Shown here in pieces: positions 34,301 through 48,800 of a stretch of DNA of 64,000 nucleotides. The stretch's first letter is position 1, and every line of letters begins with the position of its first letter. The DNA is from Vandiemenella viatica (lineage: Eukaryota; Arthropoda; Insecta; Orthoptera; Morabidae): assembly GCA_031002005.1 (NCBI GenBank), contig CM061920.1, positions 51,810,610-51,874,609 on the forward strand. The letters run 5' to 3'. Below the pieces are notes generated by a model. That model saw only the letters and a program-made list of their open reading frames with translations, did not search any database and was not told the origin of the DNA. The translations under genes and the position numbers were made by a program.

Positions 34301-36777
34301 TTTTGTGGCACTGAATAAATAATATGCTAACTATAACTTAATAATAATAGGAAATTCCAATATGATGGAGTTTATATTTACACACCTGTACCTTGCACTA
34401 GTGTTAAATCTTTTCATTCATCTTAAACTATGTCATCATTTTCTGAGTTGTAGATTCAATATCCTGATTGAATTTGTACACAGGATGAGGCAGGCAGTAA
34501 GCATAGCTTACCCCTCTACAAAAAGAAAACCTTTTTTCTATATTTCCAGTTCACCTTTTCCCAGTTATTCATACAAAACAACTTTCTGTTTACAGTTAAT
34601 CGTACTTGCCAGAACAGTAACATGGCAAACCAACTTCAAAAATATGTAAAGAACTCTGAAAATGTTCAACACCATTAATTCTTTAACTGCTTTGATTCAT
34701 AATCACAAACATAATTCTCTCCAACAATGGAAAAAATGTCACAGTTTACATTCCTTCAAAATCATCAAACTACCTAATCCATCTACCTTCATTAAAGTCT
34801 CTTCCATCTCTTTTACCTGATCAAAGTCACCTGTTCCTTTAATGTCTCTGATATCAAACATTTTTATAGACTTACAACCCTTTTCTACTGATTCATCTGT
34901 CTTCGTGTAAGTTTCCACCTGGTTACTTTCATGCTTAAACTCATCTTTTAAGTGAAACCCTTCTTTAACAATTTTTCTATCCTTTACACTGATTTACATC
35001 ACCATTAATTGTGACATCACTCATCTCATATTTTTCCTTACAGTATTAGGCCTACTATCATTGCTTTCAATTGTATTACTAATGATTCACAATGAATTGC
35101 ATTCGTACTTTGTTCAAACCCTCTAATTACTAGACTCTCATTGCATGCCTTTAGTTCCTCATCTATCTTTGTATACTGTTTTTCAGCCCTTTCTATATAC
35201 TTATCTAACTTTGCCTGTACATCAGTTTCTGATCTAATTATTCGATCCTCTAAAGCTGTAAGTTGTGCTGTTAGTCGTGCTGTTAGTCGCGATTCAAATC
35301 GAAATAGTATTTTTTCTAATGCACCTAAAGTGACTGTTTCATTTTTCTTATTTACCGAACCCGAAGGATCACAAATAACCATTTCACCTGACATCTGATT
35401 AGCCATTCTGTAGAAAGCTAAGCCATACTCAGCGTCCCAAAACTAGTATCAATAAAATGACGTGATATAATAAATTATTTGAATAAACAACGAAAATTCA
35501 AAAAGAAAACGTAAAACTAATCCTACCCGTACATCGCTTCCGTTACAGTCAACTTTCTCGTTACTATCACCAAGTTTTTTATTACAAGAATAAAGATAAT
35601 GGAGTCTTGAAAACACTTAACTTTACGTATTTCGTGGCTGGCGGATGAACTTTTTCTCGTCTCAGCTGTTGTTGTGTCTGCTGGTTCCCGCTCGGCCGCT
35701 AGTAGCGCTGCGTGCTTTCAAATTCCAAGGATTCTCCTCTCTTCTTTTCTTGATTTTTTTCTATATCCTCAAATTCATAAATTCACGTAGTTTTTTTTTT
35801 TTCTTGCAGCACCTAAGTCCACTGCACGGCTCGCCATGTCGTATTTCTTAAAAGCAGTTGGTTGCTTATTCATTAAGAAATATGCCGTGTTGTATTTATA
35901 TTGTGATTCTATTTATATTATTTCGGAAGATAACCTTTGTGCAGCTTAATCAAATAATTAATTTGTTAGTCCCTTTTTTGCACAATTAAAATCACTCTTT
36001 TATTTTAATTTTAATTCATTCATTAAATACATTATCGAACTTTTCCTAACAAGCTCTCCTTAGCTGCTGCTGCTCTAATCAATCTCTTAGTCTCTGTGTA
36101 TTTCCCGTTGTTATGGAAACTTCCTTAAGAGTACTAACTGGCCCGTTGCATGGAACGCCTACCTCAAGGATGTTATTGTAGTATCAGTAATGCTACAAAA
36201 CATTTATCGTAGAAGGTTTTCTTATGGCTGAATTGATCATTGGTTATATTAAATAGTGGTTGGTGCTTGGTGGTCACTGTAAACATCTAAAATATATGAA
36301 CCCAAAGAGATACTGTGCTAATAAAAGTCTATTCCCACTCAAGATCACATGAGAAAAGTCTGTTGGAAATCTACCCTCAAATGAAAGGAATTTTTAAATA
36401 AAAAGTTCAAATACACAGTTAACTGACATTTATTCAAAGACTGGACTAATTTCCAAGTACCAGTGATGCCTTGACTACTATTGCCACTTCATTTCCAAAA
36501 AGAATAGATTTCAAACCTATGCACCAACACTCATTAAACAGTCAGTCAGCCAAATTAAAAAGTTATCCTCATTTCATAACATTAAGATCTCTATATCAAA
36601 CAATCGGCATTGGTCAATTCTTGCAAATTCCTCGCCAAAAGTCAAAAGATTTCCTCTAACTTTTGGACGTTTCCATTTTCATGGATGATTTATAAACACT
36701 CAATAACTGTTAATTTCGCTATCTAGAAGCCCAAATCACTCACACTGGTCACACTGCTACAATGCCCACTGGTTTCT

Positions 36778-36841
<64 letters not shown>

Positions 36842-39800
36842 ACCGACATGTCAAATGGTTTAACTGCCACATCTTTAAAGCCTAACTTCGTCATTCATCA
36901 CTCATATTTATAGGTTCACTGAAAAGTGTAACTAATTCTATGATGTGACATTCCCACATGACAGCCATGGCTTTTAATTCTTTTGAACTTCTAAAAATAA
37001 AAAATCTCTCTTAAATTTTTTCACTAGCTAGGCCAGATTATTCTATGACTTTTTTTGTTATTACAAAAATTCTAGAGTATTTCCTTCACCACCCCGTAAT
37101 TACCCAAAGTTCACACTGTGTGTATGTTATCAAAAACCCTAAATCTTTATTCAATCGTCCAGATTGTGTTATAATTCTACTCCAATTGCCTTTCCCTTGA
37201 TTTTGAAAGCTGTTTCTTTACAGGAACCCTCTTAATTAAGAAAATATAACTGATTTATGCCTTCCCTCCAAAACACATTATTTCTTATCCAAAAACAATC
37301 CAAAAACGGATATTTCCCACCTCTTCTTTGACATGAAATTATTATTGATCAACCTCTTTTGATTTCTACTATTTTCATACAAACTTTTCATACCAATTAA
37401 TTAGCTTAAACTGATACTTTCATTATTAGCTACAACAAATGCTTTCCTCTTTGCTGGATGAGCTAAATAAAATTTCACTTTATTCTTTCGATCTCTGTTT
37501 CTGTTAAAAACCCCTTAATGGTTAATATTGGCCAGAATTTCCAGTTTTTTCTAGCAGTAAGCTCTTTACATTTAGTAACTGTAATAAGTGAGATATCTCC
37601 ACTCTTACCAAAGCATGCTTTTGTATTGAATTGTATATTATTACAAATTTCATTTAAATCAGCTGTACTCTGTCATAATATATTTTACTGGATAATAGAA
37701 ACAAAGATACTGGCGTGAGGCACTGAAAATAAAATAGGATAGGGGGGGGGGGGAACAGATTCCCGTCACTTACCACAGATGACAGCAGGGGGGCGAGACG
37801 AACACGTAAAAACACAAAAACAAACAAATTGCACAATATTTCAACACGAGTCTTAATCATGCGAGAGGCGAGACATATGGCAGGGGGAAAGATGTGGTCA
37901 CATCCCAACCGGCCACAGTAATATATTTTACATTTGTTTATACTTTATCCCTTCAAATGAAACTAATTACCCCCTCGATCATTATCATCTTGAGATGTTG
38001 TTATATAATTTTCCTATTGTTTATGTCAAATGTGAAACTCTTGAATAAATCCATAAATAAAAATCTTTTGAGCTTGAAACATGTCTCGCAATACTTCATT
38101 CTCTCTAAAAACATGCTAGGAAGCATCACTCAATTTGTGTTGCTCCCTGGACAAAAAAATATCTACAGTCTTGAAAATTTTAAGGCAAAATACTTCTTAC
38201 TCTGTTACAGGTTTTCTCATCAATTCACTTCTTGGTTTTGATAAAACATTTTACAATTTCATAAATTTGCCAGCTTTGTGTGGCTGTCAGTCCTCATTGA
38301 TCTGTCAAGTTTTTAAACTTTTAAGCTGCAAAAATCCTTTAATATAATGTGTGTGGTAGTTAGTATTTGGTTTAGAAACATGGCTTCAACTTAGGGGTTA
38401 TATTTTTTGAAGGATTGGGGATGGCTAAGTATATTGTCAATCTACAGTAGAACTTGCAACAGTGTTTTTCGTGAACTTCTAGAATTATACAGATCTTAAA
38501 ATAATCATCTAAAATGCCTGCGGCCATCCAGGCATTAATATTGACTATGCAAAACACTGGTACATGTTTTTTTGTGTTTCTCCCTTAAACAAGTCAATTC
38601 AATGATTTGTAAGTAAGCATATATTTTATCCAAGGATCAGTTGTAAGCTCCCCCGTCTCTAAAGACCTTGCTGTTGAGAGACGTAAAGCAGTTATAAAAA
38701 AAAAGTTGTAAGCCCGTGTTTGCCACTTGATGATAAACCCTCAAATGCCAAGTGACATTTTGGAACCACTATTTCATACTTGATTGTTCAATTTATGAAA
38801 AACATGCTGATAGATTACTGTAATTATATTGAAATCTAACTAGGAGAGTGTCAGACATGTATTTAAAGGATTTTAGTTATTTTAAGCAGGGTCACTATCC
38901 GACACCAAAAAACTACTCCTTTGAAGCTGTTGACTAGGAACACCATATTTATTGAGGAAAAGGAAATTCCTTGAAATACTGTTTTTCTTCATTTCTAGCA
39001 AATTTTGTACGATAACACTATTTGAGTATATCGCTATCAGTGGCCTACAAAGTTCTGTCCAGGATTCTACAGGACAGTGAAGAATAAGTGTGGTCATACG
39101 AATGGTAAATATCAGGCAAGACTGTGGTGTGGACACTCATGCACTGAGCAGATCTTCATCCCGAAAACGATTCTCCATTTAAAACATATGAGGAGTGTGA
39201 ACATCACTGTAGTATTAATCAACTACAAGAAGGCCTATGGTTTGATTGAGCGTCAGCCAATCTTTACAGTGCTGTGAGAAAAAGATATGGATCATAATAC
39301 TCTCTCATTGAGACTAAGACATCTCTTCCGGGGTGAAATTAAGAGAACAACTATCCCAGAGTTTCAAGATCACAACTGGAGTAAGACAGAGGGATGGCCT
39401 TTCACCCATTCTTCTCAATCTGGTGCTTAAAAAGGTCTTTAGGACCTGGGAACTTGTAATGAAAATATCAGAATCAAACCAGTCACCATTAGAGCTGGAA
39501 CCGAATGATCAAATTCAGGAGCATGGCTTTTGTAGAAGACATCACAGTTCTAACTAACAACTCCAAGGATGCTGCTATTGCTGTTCAAACCCTACATGAG
39601 ATACTGGTGAAGACAGGACTACAGAAAACGCCAAGTACTTTAAAGCCCTTGAAAGCTCCTCTGATGACCATACATGGCAAGATTGGAAAAGTCAATCGAT
39701 TCTGGTACCTAGGTGAATGGGTCCACCTCAATGGTAGAAATGGAACCTACATCTTACATAGCTGTGCCAATCTCAATGCAGCATACCAGCTGTTGCAAAA

Positions 39801-42800
39801 CTATTACAACAAAGAATGAAAAAAATCTGTCATTACAAAACTGTTGTCAGACCTGCGAAGTCCTTGCTGATGAATAGGAAAGGCACCATGGATGATCTGG
39901 AAAAGTATCCTCAAAAATATTCATGGGCCAAGAGTGCTCCCGACTGAAAGTACACTCCGAATTTTCCACATGTTGGAAGTGGCTGACGCCAGCATGCGAA
40001 GTAGTGGGCTGAAGTTTTACAGTCGTCTTCTAAGAATGGAAAACAACTTGTTTACCAAAATATCTTCTCACTTATCAAAAGCTATAAGACAGGAAGTATG
40101 TGGCTCAGTGAGGTACAAAAAGACCTGGATTGCAATACTGGTGTTGCAGATCACTCCGAATTTGAAATATAGTTAACTCCAGGTCTCCTCTACCAAAAGT
40201 TATTATATCACGGAAACCCATCTCACTGATTGTGAATGAAAGGAAGCGTCAAAAAAGAAATGGTCATAAGCACTTCCTAGTGGGCTTGAATTAATAATCA
40301 TAATAATAATCAATGTACGCTTTGAACAATATACTAATTAACAAGAATTCTTCTTGGTATTCTGCCGGATAATTTCTTCTTTCCACAACTACGAGCTACC
40401 ACTGCAATGAAACACCACTGACTGTCGGTGCTGTGTCGTCACAGTGGTAGCTTCGATATGACATCTCACCTGATGAAGGCAGCGGAGGTTGCTGCCGAAA
40501 CGTTGTGGAAAGAAGAAATTATCCGGTAGAATACCCGAGAAGGCTTCTTGTCAGCCATACGCTGGGAAAAACGTAATTCTTGATATACTAATTGTATGAA
40601 AGTGATTGTTTGAAGAGATTTATTTGTACTATTACCAAATAAAATCATTGGAGCATTCGGGAGGACGGCGGTTCGAATCCTCGTCCGGGCATCCAGATTT
40701 GGGTTTTCCATGGTTTCCCCAAATCACTCCAGGTGAATGCCGGGATGCTTCCTTCAAAAGGCCATGGCCGAATTCCTTCCCATTCCTTGCCCCCCCATCC
40801 TTTCCTGTCTCTAAAGACCTAGTTGTTATAAGAGACGTTAAACAGTTAAAAAAAAATCATTGGAACGAAAGAGGATCTGCTCTGTATCATCCAGTTGTGA
40901 CTGGACTTATTTTATCTGTTTTTTTTTTTATAAATATATATCTTGCCAGTCTGATTTTTCTGCTTGTCTTTGTACATTTGTTATTGCTAGTTTGGTCAGC
41001 ATTGCTGTCTTTTTTATGTTAAAGTTTGATTCACATTGCAAAATAAATGTTAACTATTTCTATAGATGGTAAATATGTTGTAAAACAGGACATCTTTAAT
41101 TAAAACATCTACTTTATGTATTGATTTTTTAACATAAATTTTGTTTGATGGATAAGAAACATATAGAGAATCCACCCACTATTAAAACTTCTTGATTTTT
41201 ATTTATCATATGGCTAAGCAGCTAATGTGATACATAGAAGAAATATATCCAAGCACAAGGACATTGGTAACATTCCAAATCGATTTCAGTTGTTGCAGCC
41301 ATGCTAAGAAGGACAGTGAAGCACCGATAACATCTTGAGATGGTATTATGTATGTGTAGAAACTTTCTCATGGTGTGCTCTGGATAGTGGACTGCTGATG
41401 CAGAACAGTTGATATTCTACACAATAGGTGACCAAACTATATCTCAGATTTTTTACGGTGGTACAAAGCAACATCAGAAGATGAAACTGAACAACGGCAC
41501 TTATCAGAGCCAACCGACCTAGTGCTAAAATTCTCCAAATAAATGCCGAAGGACTTTATAAATGCAAAATGTGAATACCTTACAAAATTCTGAATTTCAC
41601 TTGTTATAAACTATCAGGTATTAAACTTCAAGATATTATTTTTACACTTATGTCACTGCCCATTCTTAGGTTAACAACTGTTTTGGCAAACCTTCTTATT
41701 TTTCTTAAGATGCCAAATCTGATTCGCGTATTAATGGTTACTGTGGAAGGTGTACTGTCTTCATGGAAACACTCTTGGGAAGATAAACTGGGGTGATTTC
41801 CCATTGTATTCTCAAGTATATATATGATGCAACTAAGGAAAATGGAGCGGCTTCTAGGCGATATAAATAAGAAAAGAAAGGGAAATTTACCCACCACATG
41901 CCAAAGTGGACGGATGCGATGAGAGGGAACACTAATGCTGACAAACAACTACACAATATTTCGGCATCTGCCTTGCTCACAAATAGAAAAACGGGCCATT
42001 AGGCTCGGAACGTGTGTGCACAACGAATGTTACTTAGGTAACATTCGTTGTGCAAGGCAGATGCGGAAATATTGTGTAGTTGTTTGTCAGCATTAGTGTT
42101 CCCTCTCATCGCATCCGTCCACTTTGGTATGTGGTGGGTTAATTTTCCTTTCTTTTTTTATTTATATGAAATATATATATGTTATTATAGGTGTGGATGA
42201 CTGTAATAGTGTGTAGGTTCAGTATAGAGCATTGTTTAAAATTAGAGATGCAGAAGGGAGAGGATGCTTCTGAAAGACAACCAGCGGGCCGCTAGTCTTT
42301 TTAACTTCCCCATCTGACAAACAAGTCACCATCAACTGTTTCGTATGCCCTCACTCGATTCACACTACGATAGGTTTGGAATTTAAACCACGATTTGGGT
42401 GCACAATCTGGTGATAAGGAATTGTGCATCACCACCTCTCCTATCCTACTGGCCAAGTCCTGGTGGTGAAAATTTCTTCTACCACCAGGCCTCGAACCAG
42501 CTAAAGCTGTGTCAACACTGGACACCACCAGGATGCCGCAGCCAACTGAGTAGGCAGTTAAACCTTAATGTACAGAATTTAAAGTACAACATAAACTGCT
42601 CTATTTATTATAGCAGAATATGTAGGTAAAGATGTTACATAGTATGCTCCTACAAACAATTTTTCCCTATGATAATTGTTTGTTAATGATGATCTTGCTT
42701 ACTTTTTGATTATGTTGCTATCTTTGCTCTAAGTATTAGTTTCTTTCATTATTCTTGTTTAGAATTTTGTTTCCATTGAGCTTCCTCTGTTGAGATGTAA

Positions 42801-45800
42801 GGGATGTTGGGCTTTCCCAAATGCAAGATCTCCAAAGCTTTTTATAGTTACAAAATATGTTTATTGTCTATAAAATATACATAATTTTAAATGTTGAATA
42901 ATAATATATTTTTCTACATAATCACTAATTTGGTTCATGCATTTTTGTGGACACTTTGGCAATGTTTGATCCGTATGTCATACCGGCTACCCACAGTGTC
43001 TTTGAGGAAACATTGAACTCCATGTTTCACTGCATTGTTGCTACTGAATTACCTTCTGAACAAATGTTCTTTCTGCTTAGGGAACTTGCGGCAGTCATTG
43101 AGTGTCGAGTACGGACTACAGGATGAGTGGGTGATAATGTTGCGATCAAAGTTTTTGCATAAGAGCGATGGTTTGATGGGCAAAATGTGGGTGAGCGTTG
43201 TTGTGGAGAATGCTCACTCTCTTGCTCAACATTCATTTTCTACTCTGAATTGATTATCTGATTTTCTTCAGTATTTCCCAGTACCTTTCAGTGTTTATTG
43301 TGGTCCCAGCAGCACAGTACCACCTGCTGGTCCCAAAACACAGTCACCATGACTTCTTGCAGACTATGTTTATTTGAATTTTTCGCAGCATATTGTTGTT
43401 CGGTCTCGTGTGAAGTGGAATGCCCAGAATTCCTCACCTGTAAGAATCAAGTCCAATAGATTACACTTTTTGTCTGAATAGCGTTGAAGAAATTCTCGAA
43501 AAGAGTCAGTTCTTGCCATTTATGGTTTTCCATCAGCATTCGAGGTGCCCATCTTGTGCACACACCGCACGAGCGTGGCGGGTGAATGGTTAATGTTCTG
43601 GCCTCACATTCGGGAGGACGTGGGTTTGAATCCCCGTCCGGGCATCCGGATTTGGGTTTTCCATGGTTTCCCCAAACCACTCCAGGAGAATGCCGAGATG
43701 CTTCCTTCATAAAGGCCATGGCCGAATTCCTTCCCCTTTCCTTGGCCCAATCTCATCCTGCCTTTAATGACCTCACTGACAACAAGGCATAAAGCCCAAG
43801 CAAAAAAAAAAAAAAAAAAAAAAAAACTTGTGCACACCTTCTAATATTATAACTTTTATGTTAAAATCTTGTGAAGATTGCTTCAGGAAACCTCAGAAAC
43901 CAAAATGCAAATATAATCAAAAGTGGTCCTCTGTCCTTCACATATGGGTTGCTCAACCTTTGCAACTGTCTCATTGGAAATTGATTGTCTTCTGCTCCTT
44001 TGTGGATCGTGAATTTCAGTATGACTTGTCGTAAACTCTCTATGCTACTTGCAAATGTTTTTGACATCCATACATAACTCTCCATGCACTTCAGGCAGTT
44101 GGCAATGAATATCAATCTGCTCAACTCATTTTGTGTTCGAAAATCAAATAACTGTGGAATTTGCACTTGCCGTGTACTATAAATGGTCTAGTCTCAAAGG
44201 CTGCCAAGCCAAGATTGAGTGTCCCAATAAGGCACACCCATTCTTGTTTGGGAGTGGGGGAAGCAGTGCGACCAGCAGCAGCATAAATAGTTTCTCTGCA
44301 ACCCCAAAACTTTGGAGACCTTACATTTTGGGTTACCTTGTAATGTTTAATTTTTTGAGTTAAGTGAACAGTAAATATAACAGAATTAATTATGAATCAT
44401 TAAAGAGAGTAATATTGTACATTTAGGTGATTTAGATGCTTTTATGATGAAATATGGCTGTTCTGATGACTATGAGATGAGTGACATATTTTGGCTGTGT
44501 CATCGAATCTTCCTTGAAAGGTTTGTTAGCATAACTCATACATATAATGGTTTTTTCATTTCAACTATTCTCATTCCATCAGTTAAATCTTGTAACACAA
44601 GTTGAACTTGATTTTGTTCATGCTGTGAAGTCAGTAATCCTAATGATCGTTCGGAATATTATTATTTTTAAATCAGTGGTGTGTAAATATAAGTAAATGT
44701 CTTGGTGTATGTGCCTTGGTAATACTGCCTGCTCTAGAAAACACATAATCACAACTGAATATACTGTATTTAGATAAATCTTACATATTTTGTGCAAGTA
44801 TTGCTCATCAGTTCAGTGTTTCTTAGGCTAACTCTCATTTGATTTTCCTAAAGTATGCAATATGTATTATTTTTGCTTGTACTACAAATATAAGTGGACA
44901 GCAAAATGTGAGGTATTAGACTGGGCATGGTGGGTGAGTGGTTAAAGCTCTGGCCTTGTATTCAGGAAGATGCCGGTTCAAATTCCCGTCTGGGCATCCA
45001 GATTTGGGTTTTCCATGGATTCCCCATATCACTCCAGGTGAATGCCAGGATGCTCCCTTCAAAAGGCCATCGTCAAATTCCTTCCTTTCTTTGCCCCAGT
45101 CCCATCCCACCTCTAATGACCTTAACATCGACGAAGCTTAAAGCCATAAGTAAAAAAGAAAAAAAAAAGAAATATTGTGTAATGAAGCCGACTGGTATTT
45201 GGCCTTCATCGGTGGATGTTGTAGTGGAGAAATGTAAGATGGAGACTTCTATTGGCTCTACCAATATCTTCTGTCTTGCATCTTCTTATCTTGGGGCTTG
45301 GTGTATTCTTTGTTATGGGCTATTTAATGATGATATTAATTCAGGAATTGACACCAATCCATTAATTACGCTTGGTGAACTGACAATAGAGAGGGTTAGC
45401 AACTGGGTATAAAGCTAATTGATATTAACTATCCTATGTTAGTATTGTTTCATCTAATCTAATTGCAATTAAACACACGTGCTAGTGGCAATTTTCCTAC
45501 ATACCCTTTTCCCCCCCTTTCCTGCACCCACCTACATTTGCCCTCTACAAATTTCAACTTTAAATTCTTGAAACGTTTTGGTAAAGTATTCATCATTTTT
45601 TTTTTTTGGTAACTTATTGCAATCCCTGACCCCCTTACCTAAAAAAGAGAATCTTCCTACACCCTTGTGACTGAAATGAGTGCCAGCTTGTGGTCATGGC
45701 CATCTTTTCCATTCCATGTATTCCTTTTAATTCTTACGCCAATATCTTTCCATGACACTTCTCCAATACATGACTTGTACATTCCCTTGATCCTCTTCAC

Positions 45801-48800
45801 CCTCCTCCTGTCTTCCAGTGAATCCCTTTTCAGTTCTTTTATCATATCGATTACTGAATGCAATTTGTGGTAATTTCCAGAAACAAATCTAGCAGCCTTT
45901 TTTTGCACCTTCTTCAGCACCTGCATTTGATACTCAAAACATGGGTCCCATGCTTCACTACCATATTCAAGCAATGGTCTGACCAAAAAATATAACCCAG
46001 TTCCTTTACCTCTCTCTCATACGTCCCCTTATCGCTCTCTCCAACAAGTGCAGAATTCTGAAACCTGTCCAATGTATCCTGCCCAGTTATGGTTGTTATC
46101 AAATGTAATGCCAAGATATTTACAGTTCAAGTGTTCATCAGGCAATTCTTTCCCTATGTTATAATAATAATCAAGCTTATCTGTGTATCTAATAAGTGAA
46201 TATTCTTTGCATTTATCTTCATCCCATGTAAATGATTAGCCGGTAGAAATCTATATTTAATGACCACTGAACTTAGCAAGTTACAGCTGGTGATGCGATC
46301 TGCAAGGATATTTCAAGAATATCATCTACAAATTATAAACTACTGCATTTGATAACTAACGGGCTGACTGAATGGCAAGCTGAATTTAGTAGAAGGAAGG
46401 AATGGCTGGCTCGGCTAAGCTATGAGAGTCAGTTCAAGCTAGCAATTAGCCCATTGTAGCTATTTGAAAGCTTATGGCAAAATGCGGCAGAATAATGAGT
46501 GTGCGGCTCCGGCAGAAATCAGCAGTTTGGTCTGTTTTACAGCTAGTGTCAGGGGCAGCACTTTTGGAATAAACAACCTTATGCTGAATAGAGTGTAAGC
46601 TACCTTACTTCTTATTTTCGATATTCAGTCAAAATCCAGCGAAGTTTGAGGTTAACATTCAGTACAAGATACCATAGTTTGAAATTGAATTAACAACACT
46701 TTAGGTTCAGAAAAGTAAATAAACAACACATAACGACCATAAATAAGAAGTTTCTAATAAAATATAAACCATAAACTTACCTAAATGAGCGTAATCCATA
46801 ATAATTCTGAAGTAAAGTAAACAGGTTTGGTTACATAACCATAGAACTAATATTCCACTAAATTGACCACTGTAAAGCACTTTCATAAGTATAATTTCAC
46901 TGTTTTATATTAAATTCACTAATAACTCGCAGTTCCAGACTAATTTAAAGCAGTAAATATGATTTTTAAAGCATCACCTCATGGAGTGAGTTCAATAATT
47001 AATTCCAGCACATCTAAGTAGTTTCAGAGCTTTAAAAGTAGATTTAACCAAGCAAAATAAACGGCAAGTCAATTTCTTTAAGTTTACAATAGCCATCAAC
47101 TAATAAACAGAAGATATGAATAAATAAAATTCCGCTTTTTAATGACGTCGTAGAAACCGATTTGCAAATTGAATTTCTTTCTGATGAACATGTTTCACGA
47201 ACTAAAAACTTTTCTAAAGTACTTAAATTAAATAAAGGTTCGATTTAAAATTAGTTTCAGGCCATAACAGACTTTAAATAAAAAGTGAATATATTATTGC
47301 ACCATCCAGGAAACCAGTAAATTTTAGAAATTCAATAACTTTTGATATCCTCAACCGATTTAAAAGATTTTACACCACTGAACTCAGCAGTAGGCTGGGG
47401 AACACTTTGAAAATAGTATTAACTTGATATTTTAAAATTTTGCAAATCCATATTTCGGATGTGACGTATGGTGACGTGTCGCAATACTTTAAACAAATGT
47501 GCTTTTAGATTAACCAACTTTCAAAATTCATTTCTGGAAGCTTTAAAACCATAACCAACCACATCACTACACTTGTCTCATTACGCTCTTCATCTTGTGA
47601 TTTTCTGGTAGTTTGTAGTTAACAGATTTTTTCTCTAGATAGACTGTTGTCTAGTTCAGTAGGCCATTTTGATAAAAGTTAGCCCGGACAGCCTCTCGAC
47701 CCCAGTTGATCAGAACATCTCGTAGAGTCTACACGCAACTCGTGTGTTTGAGCGAGGCGGCTCGCGCTGGCTGATGGGAAGTGGGAATTCGGGCAGCATG
47801 GCTGACAGACGCCATTACTAACAGGATGGGAAACCATTGAAATCTGAAACTTTCCGGCAGGTGTTCATCGATGTGAACTTTAACTTTCAATTTCATTCGG
47901 GGTGGTGCAGTCTGTTCTGTTTCATGACTTGTGATCTTCGGCAAATGATTTTTCTCCGATTGCCATTGCTAACTGTGACTTTTTGTAAATTCTGTGAAAA
48001 TTTTTAAGAATATATTCTTCAGTGATCCGTACTTAGACTTTCATTTCTAACTTAGTACCTTTCTTACAGGAGGTTAATCTGTAAGTGGCGGCTGTTGTAA
48101 TCATTACAGTTAGCATTCTACAAGGTTTTTCACGGTTATAGAACTTTTTCCGAACTTTTGATAACATTTTGGATGACTTCAAGTTTAGGTGTACAAGCCG
48201 ATACCAACCCCGGTATCGACGCTTCGACCCTAACAAGAGTCTGCGTTCATTGACCAGATTTGATACAAGACTATCTCATAACTTTTACTTTAAAATCCTA
48301 ATTTTCTCCCATTAAATCTATATGGATCATAGGAACCATTACAATAGTTATCTTGGTTGTTAGGGTTGAACCGCATCAATTTATCAAAACCTAACGTTTT
48401 GGCCATCATTTTGCGGCCTTCTTCAGAGGACTGTAGGCCACAAAATGATGGCCGTAATGTAAGGTTTTGATAAATTGATGTGTTTCAACCTGGACAACCA
48501 AGATAACATCGACTACGATGAAATCTGCGCAGCAACAATTAAAATTGTTTTTGGTAGATCATGTTGCAGAATTCAATATTAAATGCTTGAGATTTATCGT
48601 TGTTATGTTCCTGTTAAGTTTCAGTACTCACTTGCTGGTATTGGCCAGTCATACAATTCAGAATGTCATGATAAAACTTCCATGACTGTTTATTATTCCA
48701 GCGTAGTAACCTGTCGGATCTACTTTCTTTGTTATTTTCCCCTGCTAAGAGTGATCCTTTTCATTTATCTTTTTATTTTCTGTATTTACATCTTATTTTT

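Larger units (their letters stand above)
32823..36197 (-). mobile_element. Non-autonomous LTR retrotransposon, complete, 4-bp target duplication
   Basis: LTRs at 32823-33184 (362 bp) and 35837-36197 (361 bp) are nearly identical and flanked by AAAC (32819-32822 and 36198-36201). On the minus strand the LTR starts TGTAGCATTACTG and ends AAATACGACA. Directly inside the 5' LTR (minus strand) is TGGCGAGCCGTGCAGTGG at 35836-35819, a primer-binding site resembling an arginine-tRNA complement. Just before the 3' LTR is a purine-rich GGTGGGGC. The 2.65-kb interior has a gag-like coiled-coil ORF but no protease, RT, RNase H or integrase that I can read. Confidence 0.88.

Noticed and set aside
36780..36837. 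Long poly(T), and similar tracts at 16296, 54371, 43801 and 58698
   Set aside because: Treated as retroposon tails or slippage, not as independent features; their exact length is also prone to assembly error.
47690..47830. Possible promoter or first exon of another gene
   Set aside because: Only moderately GC-rich, no conserved coding and no splice-supported frame; it lies within Ku70 intron 3.
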